A DNA stretch of 64,000 bases, from the NCBI GenBank assembly GCA_008360975.2, contig CM039192.1:13455242-13519241 (forward strand), in the 5' to 3' direction. The notes beneath the pieces are model-generated. The model had not been told where the DNA came from, ran no database searches, and was given only the letters and a program-made list of their open reading frames with translations. Source of the DNA: Lichenostomus cassidix. Taxonomy: Eukaryota > Chordata > Aves > Passeriformes > Meliphagidae. The position numbers were made by a program, and so were the translations under genes. Positions 40,001 through 50,700 of this stretch are shown one piece after another. The first letter of the stretch is position 1, and each line of letters opens with the position of its first letter.

Positions 40001-43000
40001 GCTAGCAAAGGACATTTGGGGTCTGGGGTGTTTGGGCACACTTACTGCTACAAATTACAGGGAAATTACAAATAAGATTTCCACCATTTTTGAAATGAGA
40101 TTTTTTTTTTTTTTTTTAATCCATGGAGTAATAGAAAGACAGACTAGTAGATCTCAGAAACAGGATGAAGATTACAGAGGGTCTCCAGAAACAGGTTTCC
40201 TAGGTAGACCTAGGCTGAAGGAGATTATGAAAGACATGTTATGCAAGGTATTTTTTTATCAATACTTGAAACCAGTATAGGTCAGATGGGTTCATCCAGC
40301 TGCTGTCACCAATGCATATTTTGTCACTTGTGAATTCCTAATTGCACTGATCAATTGTGCTAATGATACTCCTTTGAATTTCTGTCTTCCTTTTCCTATG
40401 GGGAGAAATTTAAATTCAAGGTCAGAGTTTAAAATTGAAGGATGTTTATTTACATTGAGATTGAAAGCAGGCATGAAGATGAGATGAGTTTCCCAGGTCC
40501 AAGGTGAATTTGTTGTTAGCGAGTTTGAGCTCTTCAGGGAGCAACTACTGAGGGTGTTTTTTATGTGGTCTTCAACATCAGTAGTTTGAATTCCAGCAGG
40601 TGCTTTCAAGGTGGGAATCATCTAAAGATTAGGAATGAAATATTTTCTTTAAAAATGGGAAAAGCTGCTGTATTGATTTGTTAGTTTCACAGTGTCTTTG
40701 AAAAAGCTTCAGAAATGCAGGAAACATTTTATATCTGGTTATAAAAGATGGATCTGTACATTGTAAGATGTGCTTTAGAAATAAAAACTGGAGAAGAAAT
40801 GGGATACAATATTATGATAGAGATAAATGTTGGGCTTTTCTTTCTTTGATTACTAGTTTTCTGTAATACAGTATTTGAATAATTGTGGTTTTTCTTAAAA
40901 TATTTTGCTACGACAGAAGATATTCTCATTTCACTGATGTCCTATTTCCAGTTACATTCTCAATGCTGGAGCTTTTCTTGAAGCCTTTTAAGTTTAACAT
41001 TTGTTCTGTCTGCTCTAAGTACCAAACTAATGTTTTTGTATCTCATCTTTGTCATCTTTAAATTCAGCTGGGCAGAGTGTAGAAGAGGAAAATAAAAACC
41101 AACCAAACAAAACCAGTCCAGTATCCATGGGATGGGTATCTCTATCGGAAAAACTTTAGTGAGGTGGATACAACAGTAATTTGAGATATGTGAGCTTAAG
41201 AATGGCCTCTTGTCTTGTTTTCAAGATGGTTTTTGACAGAATTTATTTTTAAATAATTTTTTTTCAAAACTCTGCTGTAAATTTTCAATACATTTTTCTC
41301 TTATCTTGAACTTTATTTTTTTTAATTACTGGATTCTTAAATATATGTTACACAAAATTGAAGAGAAATTGCAGCTGAAAACATAATCCTATAAAAGAAA
41401 TTACGTAAATGGATGTTTATCTTCTCGTCAAAGGAATTGAGGAAACTCTGTCCTTCCAATATGGAATATATATCATAGTATTTTCAGTTTGCAGGGACAA
41501 AGGTGTGTTGTCTGATGCATATTTGCCTCCTATTCATTCTTTGATTGCACTGAATTTTAAAATCAAATCTTAAGCTTGTAACTTATCTAGAACACCTGCA
41601 TGTGTAAGGTGATGGCTTTGTGTCTAATTATGTGCCAGTTCTGTCCTCATTGCCCTATGGATTGGTTATTCCTCAAAGCTGCAAGGGTGTTTTCATCAGT
41701 GTCCTGCTCTACTCTGAACATTAGCTACCCACACTATCAAACTAAGTTATTGGCATAACAAGATGAATGTTTGCGGTATAAGTAGAATCAAACATTTTAT
41801 ATTCTCCTCTGCTCCATAGCATAATTTAGAAGGAGAACATCCTTGTTATTGTCCCTTTCTAAAACAGAGAAAGGAGATTCTTCGTCCTTGTGTGTTACTG
41901 AAAATCTTCTAAAATCCCTGCAGACTGAAACTTTTGTAGAAATCCAGTTAAAATACTAGGGCTTCATTTACATTCTATATTCAGAAAACATAAATCTCTG
42001 CAACTTAATTCAATTTTAGCAAACCCTTTAATATGCCCATGGTTTATAATTTGCAAATTGAACACTTTCTTCCATTTAAGTTTAGAGGAACACTGTAGTC
42101 CAACAGTATTTTAATCTGGTTCATGTAAGCAAAGATTTAAAACAGTAACATGTTTTAATTGTTGTTCTTGGATGATGCAGAAGGAAAACAAACACCTTCA
42201 AAAATTAATGCTGATTTCAGACAGTCAGATTCAATAATTGCTATGTTGGTTTCTCTGTTCAGGGGAATTCCCTTTGCCACCACCTCTTTGGATGTCAGCT
42301 TACTGGATTTCTATCACCTAGGCTACTTCACATCCTAAATTCTCTATCCTTGAGAAGAGAGCTACCATGAGGATTTGGGAGGGGTTTGGTGGTGAAGTAA
42401 AGTAATTCATGAGGCAGATGGGATGTAGGAAGCCACTAAAAGTTTGGCTTTATCACTTGGAGATATTTGGGGAAGTCTGATATTTACATCACTCCTCCTC
42501 CCCTTATAACCCTCCTTTCCATCTCTCAGCTTCCTGATCAAATCAGGGAGGGACCCAGAAAATGTGGCTGTGCACAGATATAGATGTACACACAGCCCCT
42601 GAAAGTAGGTTCAGCTTCACAGAAGTATAAGATGGCAGGCTGAGAAAGCCTTTCTTATGGTCCAGGTAAAGTATGACAGGACTAGGCTGTGGCCAGTACT
42701 GTATTGGAAAATTAATAGGGGGCTCAGTGACTTCAGCAGATGATCTTATTTTTGCATATTAGCTAAGGAGATTTCATCAAGCAATTTTACAAAATCCACT
42801 TGCCTAAATAACCTAGTTTGGATTTTTGCAAACCCAAGCAGTAGGTGTGCCTGAAGCCCCTTGGTGCACTCAGCACATTTGTGGTTCATATAGAAATCCA
42901 TTTTGTAACATGTTCATAAGTTGTATTTCTGAAACATCAAACCAGTAGAAGTGTAATTTATTGTGGAATAGCCAAGCTGCTGTCAGAGAGCCAGGCTGAG

Positions 43001-44694
43001 AGGATGTTTGTGGCTGTAACTTGCAATATTTGATAGATACAATATGGAATCCAGTGGTGGAAATGATTCAAGTAATTAACGTGCCAGATGAGGACCTCTT
43101 TTCAGTGTACACAGTGAATGCTGCAGTTATCTCGAATGACATACCCAGCTCCTCAGAACTCTAAGGGCTAAGGGGCAAGTTGAAAAGGTGATTTTTTTTT
43201 TTTTTTTTTTTTTAATTATTACATGGTGAGCTTTGACTTCATAGCCTGGAAAAGTGGATTCCCTGAAATCTTCCTGAGCGGGAGGTACCATCTCTGTGGC
43301 AAGCCAGGTTTGGTTCTGGTGGGGATTTGGCAGCTGTGGTTATTGATGCAGCAGTTCTTGCTGCTGCTGCTTTGGCACTGCTGCTCACCTGCCCTGCTGG
43401 GCTCTCTCCTCAGCCCACACAGGGAGCTGTCCAGTGCTGGCCTGGCTCCTGGGAGGAAGTCAGGGCTGCAAGGTCAGAATGTGAACACACAGATTTATCC
43501 TGGAGTGGATAACAGACAGTAAATTATTACTTTTTTCCTCACTATATGCTCTGTGTGTCAGAATTCTAGATGTAAATAGTCATTGCTTGTTTAAATATTA
43601 AAAGGTCATTATTCTACTAAAGGTTTGGGAAATATGTGGATTAAAGGTGCTTAAAGAACATTTTTGAAAACATATCATTTACTCAAATTTACCTAATTCT
43701 GTAATCCTGGGATTTATTAGCCATTGTGTTAATCAACTCTCCAGTGTTGTTTTTTGTGTTAAGTACAGATTAAGATATTACATGTGAACTCATGACTCTT
43801 CCTAAAGTCTTGCTGACAGCACAAGAGTTTAAAAGTAGTTCAGAAAATTAAATAAGTTTTTATGGTGGACTTGCAATGGTGGATTTGTGTTAAAGGTAAT
43901 TTTCTTCCCAACTGAACACAGGGGCTGATTAAATTACTAAGGACTTACTCTTCTCGGTATGTCAGTAAAATTTAGAACTTTCTCAATATTATGGGTCGAG
44001 AATAACATACATCAGCAAAGGCAATCTTCAAATAAAAGACCCAAATTAGATTCTTGGCTTGAAGGTTTTGAATAGGTCTAGTTTATCTCATGTAATTTTT
44101 CACATTTAAAAGAGTATTCACAGCTGATTGTTTCATGTAAACAGGGTTTCTGATTTTGTAGATTCAAAGCTGACAGACTTTTCTCTTTGACAGATGGGGA
44201 TGGACAAAGTGAACATTTATTACCAGTTTGTGAAGATGAAGCTTGTCAAAGAAGTGCCATCTACCTAACCAAGCTGGGAATGGATCAGGTAATGTGAGCT
44301 TGGAATAGCAAAGACAAAGCAAATTGCTGTGCTTTGTGAAATTATACTAAATAGAAACTTTTTAGGAAAGAAATGAAAGCTTGTCACCTGTAGTCATTGA
44401 ATTCAAGAGACTTTTGTTTATTTACTTGTGTGTTCCTTATTTGAAAAAATCTGAGTTTAGTGGAAGAGGTTGCAAACCTAGAGTTCTTTATAATGGATAA
44501 TTCTACTGAAGAAAAGAGAGGATGCTTCTAAAGAGTCACTTCCTTGATTGCAAAACACTGTATTCTAAGCACAATAACTGTCCCAGCATGAGACGAAAAA
44601 CAAGGTTTGTGCTAAGAGTTGGAAACAAATCTAATTAATTCAAATGAGCTCCTTCAGTTTAACTTAGGGAGTTATTGGAGTTATTTTAAAGTAA

Positions 44695-44726
<32 letters not shown>

Positions 44727-47700
44727 ATACACACACACATATATGAAGTTGAACCAGCCCACACCTTTTACGCATTATTTTTATTTTGTCTTTGTTTTTT
44801 ATTAGTGAAGAACATTTCCAGGTGGCATTGAGCACTTTTTTGGGCTGTGTATCTTCAGGGTTGGGTTTCTGTTAAACTGTTGCTGGTTCATTTGTTCATG
44901 ACACTACTGGCTTTCAGAGACATGGTTATAATTCATCTGGTTTAAGTATTTACAGTGCCCTGATTTATAATGAAGTTGCAGCATACAGTCAATTAACCAA
45001 ATGTTTGTTGGATGGCTTAATAAATGTTTTACTAAATTCATATTTAGCAATGTGAACCTAAAGGCCAAGGTGACATATAAAGTGGTTGTAGCTGACAGCA
45101 AAACCCACTGTAGGCTACTTAGAGAAAATTAAAGTGTGTCATACATGTTGCTAACCCCATTATGAATTGCTGATTATTCCCTTACTAAAAAATTGAAAGT
45201 AGAATTTTGCGCTAAAAGTAGTACCCTCTCTGATCTATAATTCAGAATTTGTAGCTGAACTTGTTACAGTCTGTAGCCCAAGTTTAGAGTGTAGGTTTTC
45301 TCATTTAAAGAATCAAAATTTATAGAACACATGCTGTAGCATACCAGTGAGGAAAATCAGTCTGTGTAGGAAAGGAAAGCACACAGCTCCTAGTCAGTGC
45401 AAGAGGAATGACTGGGATGGAACATACCATCAGAGTAAGAAAGCATAACTCTGCATTTGGTAATTTATATATTTTAGCCTTCTGATCTTGGCAGCTCTGT
45501 TCTCAGAAGTCACATTTTGCTGTGCACACTTGTGTTTGGTTGGTTGTGGTTGTTGGTTTCTTGTTTTGGTTTGGATTTGGTTTTTTTTACATTCATCCCC
45601 TGTAAACACAGAACACAGACAATGGATTATAGCATTGCTGGATGCACGGTGGTACAGCAGAGTTTAAATTATGGGTCAGAGCCTTTGTACAAAGCAATGG
45701 ATGCTCAGTTGGTGATCCTTGCATTGCTTCTGCTCCAGGGGAGAGCTCGGGCTGTGGCCACATGCTGGAACGGCTGAGTAGCTGGGGTGCTCCTTGCCAA
45801 AGGACAGCTACGCTTCAGCTCTCAGTTTAGTTCCTTGCTCTTGATAATATAAGAATTAAACTGCACTTGAGTTTTGGTGCTCAAGTAGATTTGAGACAAA
45901 TATTCTAAATTAAAGTAATTTCACTGTAGAAAGTGAACCCCACACAAATAGCTGGAACCCCTGAGAGCAGTGGGGTCTGAGAACCAGTTCTGGTAGCCCT
46001 TGTTCAGGATAGGTTCCCAGAAGGAAGTGATGCAGTGGTGGCAGGGGAAGGTGTGGGTCAATTTGCATAATATCAGTAGTATTTTCCTTTCTAAGGTAAA
46101 GCCTGTTATTGTAACCTGCTCTGAAGTAACATTGCATACAGCCAGTCTTTATCTTGCTTCATTATTTCATTTTTTTGATAGGAGGAAACTATTTAGTCAC
46201 AAATACATCAGGTGCTTAACCTATGTTTAATTTGCTTACTCAGTTTAGCAATTTCATTGTGTAGTTTCAATTGGAAAATAATTTCCATGATAATGACCTT
46301 TGAGATAAAGATTAGAAGTTAAATATTGTCACTTTATTTTAAACAGCAAAGAATCCAAGAGATTCTCACCCTGCTAGAAAAAAAGTTTTTAAAAGTATTT
46401 AGACTTACCTAGAAACTTTAAAGCAATTTTCCCTGCCTATTTTTAGAATTACTTTAATTAAAAATGACAGTATCAAATGGCATGTAATAATGACTTGTTC
46501 TGGCCTAACCTTTTTAAAGGATTCTACCTAGAATACTCTTTTCTTGCACTCATCAGGAGGTGATGGAGCTTTTTCCTTTGAAACTTTTTTCGGTTCTGAA
46601 ACAGTCAAAAGTGTCAATGTCTTCATTCATATGTCTGCAGCTTTTCCCGTGTGTTGCATGCTTCCTTCAGGTAGAAGTTAATTCTTATATTTATTTGGAA
46701 GTGCAATGTTTCATTTTAGTGATTTTGGTCATTGTGAGGTCAGATGACAAGCTTTGACAGAATAGGTTAATCTTCATGAGAAATTATAAACTTCACGGCA
46801 ACAGACTGGAATAAATTCTGTTTACTAATCACTTTACAATTTGAGGGAAATAATAAGGAGCCATTTAAGTGGAGAATGTGCTTCAATAAGGGAATTGTAT
46901 CCCTTGTGGAACAGGTAGGTGATTATAGGGAATCTGTGAGAAACCAAGAAATTGCAAGTGTATTATTGAAAAAAGTAGAAGATTCTGTGTATCCACTGTC
47001 TTTGTTCAGTCTTTGCTGTAGGGTTTTGTGGCTTATGTTTCTAGGTAAGGCTATAGCAACAAATTCTTGTTTTCAGAATTTTTTTTTTTTTTAAGAAACC
47101 TACTGATCTCAGATCTGAAAGATCTCAAATAAGATAGCATTCTTAGAAAAAATACTATGCCTACAGTAACTGGGCCTGGTTCTGTCCTGCATGTTTGCTA
47201 TAGCATTTGATGAAACCAAATGAGAAACAGTTAACACAGTTCCATGATAGTATGTGATGCTTTGGGATGAAATACATAGCAATCAGAAATACACAGCTGT
47301 ACAATCAGTGACTCTAAAACTTATGCTGAGGAGAAGCAGGCAATGCATGTCAGCCTTTGGAGTTGTTCAAGTTAGATCCTGTCTGTCAGTGTATTTCTCA
47401 TGATGTCTTTGGCCCAACTGGATGGCTACTGGAAAGCCAGGCCAAGCTAGGAGAAATATTTCAAGGATAATCTTTCACCATAGGTTTAAATTTATGTCAT
47501 GTTGTTTGGAGGGGTGGTTAAGTATTAGAAGTACCTCAGATTTTCTTCTTTTGGGTGGTGGAGCAGAAGTAAAGGCCAACAAAATACACACGAGTGACTT
47601 AAGGAGATACAGACCTACTAAGATTTTAAAGGAATGTGAATGTTTCCATGGCAACAGCAGAATTGCTGTCAGATCCAAGTGGAATCCTATATGCTGTTTC

Positions 47701-50700
47701 AGATTGTGGCAGGTGTTAGGACACCTCATACTTCTTTAAATTCACCTGCAATAGCTACAGTCTAATCTGAGAAATGTTTTAAAGTCCTTGGTAGTGTTTA
47801 ATGTAGAAACTCTAGATACTGTGATATTCTTAGAGATGACTAATCTTTCTTTAATTTTGCCAAGTGTTTGGTATGATTTTTCATTTGTTTCTTGAGGCAA
47901 ACACTATTGTTTCAGTCCCTTCATCTGAGAGTTTCTTCGTGGGCTTGATGATTCTTATAATCTTTCTCGGTACAATAGAAAGGTTATAGCTTTATTCCTC
48001 TTGGAAATCTAGCAGGTCTGAAGTAGAACACAGCAGTGCATCCTACAGCAAACCCCTGGTTTTTGTAGACTCATTCTCTAGGCTGGAGAGGGAGGTGACA
48101 GCATCGATTATCAGCTGCAGTCAGTCAATGTCAGAAGTTTTTCCTTATTCCTGTGTACCAGTTTAAAGGGGGGGATGGATTCAGCTGCTGTAGTTTTCAG
48201 AAATGTCATATTCTACAAGATCTTCTCATTCTAAGTTGCTTGTCTTTCTGAAAGCAGCTGTGGGACTGTGAGCATTGAAAACATGACTTTTACTGTTTTG
48301 ATTACTTTCTTCTATGATTCTAAACCAATGGCTGGGGATTGTCATCTTCTGGGCTTTGAACACCATAAATTAATGGTGTAAAGTATAGTAATTTCCTCAG
48401 CTGTATAAGGGATTCAGGTGACCCTTGTATGCACTGAAAGCCTAATGCATCCTGAAATGCTGGGAGTTATTTGTTGTGCGCAGCTGAGCTGCAGCACATG
48501 TGTACAGAGAGAGGGAGGGAACCCCAGGGGAAAGGACTTGTGTTCCTTCTGTGGCAGCTCTTTCAGGCCACTCTTGATGCTCATCTTTGGCATTTCCAGA
48601 AAATGCATTAGCCAGGAATGGGCTACCAATTTCCACACTTTGTGACTTGTGCTGGCTCCCTGCACATGTTCTGTGGCATGGAAGCAGCCGCTGGCTGGGA
48701 GTGGTCTCTGTGCTTCATGGGTTTCTGGTCATAATTTAAAAATGGAGGTGTGTTAATCCCACAGTTTGGGCTCAAAGACCTGCTCACAGGCTTTCAAGCA
48801 AGAGAAGTGCCTTCTCTGATGTACAGAAGAACGTGGACTTGGTAAGAAATGAGCCCTTTTACAGTAACTGCAAGGAGCTTTAGATTTTTCTCAAAGCCCC
48901 AGATCTTTTTCTGTTGCAGTTTAGGAGGATGTTACAGCAGACTTTACCCTAGAGCTTCTCTACCCGGCCCAGTTCAGCGCCTCAGTGCTCTAAACCCCCT
49001 GTCCCAGGGCTGGACACTGCGCTCTCACCGGCCGGGGAGCCATAAGGCTAGCTCTGGTTCGTCTGCTTCCACAACCGGCGGTGATAAAGGAGGCGAGGAG
49101 GGTCTATGCGTTGTGTCCATGGAAGATGTTTATTCGCATGGTGCAGCAGAGGCCAACGACCTCCCCGAGGCAGAGATGCCTCACATGCTCAGCACATGTG
49201 GTGCATAGACACACGTGGAGCATAGACAACAAGATGGCGGAGGGTAAGGGGTTTTATAGGGAAACAGAGAGGGGCAGGGACAGCACACAGGCCCAGTGAC
49301 CTCTGGGTACAGGGGAGGTACAGGGGCGGAGTTAGGAGTACAGGAACCAATAGGGGAAACCCGAGGGAGTGGCCAGGGCCACGTGGGGTTAGGGTACAGG
49401 AACCAATAGGGAAAACTGGGGGCGTGGCTAGGACTATGTGGAGTAGGGAAGGCAGGACAATAGGTGACAAGTACAGTCGTTAAGAAAGGGGTGTGGGGAA
49501 CTTGCAGCTATTATCACAATATTTCCCCATTTTTTACTAAATTAAAGAGGGAAAGGCTTTTCCTAAAAACTTTCATAGCAAATTTTTAAATAACAGGAAA
49601 ATGGTAAAACAACATAATGTAAAGCAATAACAAAATTAGTTTTGCTGTGAGTATGGGGAAAACGATGATGCAGTTGGCTGATTTTGATGTTGGAGTTTAG
49701 TACAGGTTGAATTTTCGGACTGCAGTCATGTTTCTAGTTTGTTTTTCTTTTGCTGGGGCTGCTAAGATGAAGGCAGGGTTTGCAGCAGCAACGGGGTTGT
49801 CACCGAAGTCTTTCTCAGCTTAGGAGAGGGAGAAATCTTTGGACGCAGCGCAGCTCCGCTGGGTGACACACAGCTCTTCCCTGCTGTGGCTCTGCCGGGT
49901 CTGGAACATTTCCACTAGGCCCCAGCACGGCTAGACGGCAGCACAGCTTCAGGGACTGCTCTGGCGCAGCTCCACCGGGCTCCGGGGGCAGTGTCTGCCG
50001 CGGGGAGCTAGAGGTGCGGCCCCACCGGCTCCTCCGAGCCTGCCGCGAGCAACTGGAGGTGCGGCTCTGCTCCCGGCCAGGCCATAGCTGCTTCTGGCTG
50101 AGAGGGAACACCTGAGAGGATGGGAGGAGGGGCCCGCACCGAAGAGAAACACTCAGATGGGGAAGGATCTGTAACCGAAGGGAGCGCTCACCGACGCGGG
50201 GGGAGGGGCTACAACGGAACACGAGGGATGCAGGGGGTGGGGCTTTGGCAAGCCCGGGAAAATTTTAAGGGGAAGAAGGCAACATGGCGTGCCTGACCAT
50301 GCGGCCGGCGCCATATTGGAAAACACGTGGAGTCAGCTCGGCTGAGGTTTGGGGCACAGGAAAGGAGGTTAGCAGGGATCTCGAGTTAGAGTGATTAGTT
50401 TTAACCTGGGAAAGGGACAGGAGAGGCTGAAAAACGTACGATCAGCTCTCTCCTGAGGGACAGAGGGGGAGCACGAGCTGGTGGAGGAGGGGGTGCTACC
50501 AACACATGGCCGGCACCATGTTGGGGGATACATGCAGGGGAAGGTGCTTATTAGGGAGAGAACAAGGGTTTTTCACTGCCAGATAACTAAATAAAACAAA
50601 ACACAGATTAGTTTACTTTATCTCTCGCGCGCAAAAACTTCTCACACAACAGCTGATTCTCCACTCCTTATAAAATATGTCTAATTTTATAAGAAAAACT

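Larger units (their letters stand above)
31448..44193 (+). other. ITFG1 intron 8
   Basis: The longest resolved intron (12.7 kb). It holds a 12-bp-stem hairpin at 32244-32270, an X-box-like palindrome at 35469-35482, a short CR1 3' end at 38763-38817, T runs at 40101-40117 and 43192-43213, and a moderately GC-rich patch at about 43310-43510. No gene recognised. Confidence 0.75.

Noticed and set aside
43223..43522. Processed retrocopy beside the 22-T run
   Set aside because: The 99-codon plus-strand frame resembles no known protein. No minus-strand frame, parent gene or flanking duplication was found.
49815..50222. 135-codon minus-strand open frame in the ERV as a gag remnant
   Set aside because: Ser/Pro/Arg-rich, with no capsid or zinc-knuckle motif. 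It lies in GC-rich sequence where such frames arise by composition.
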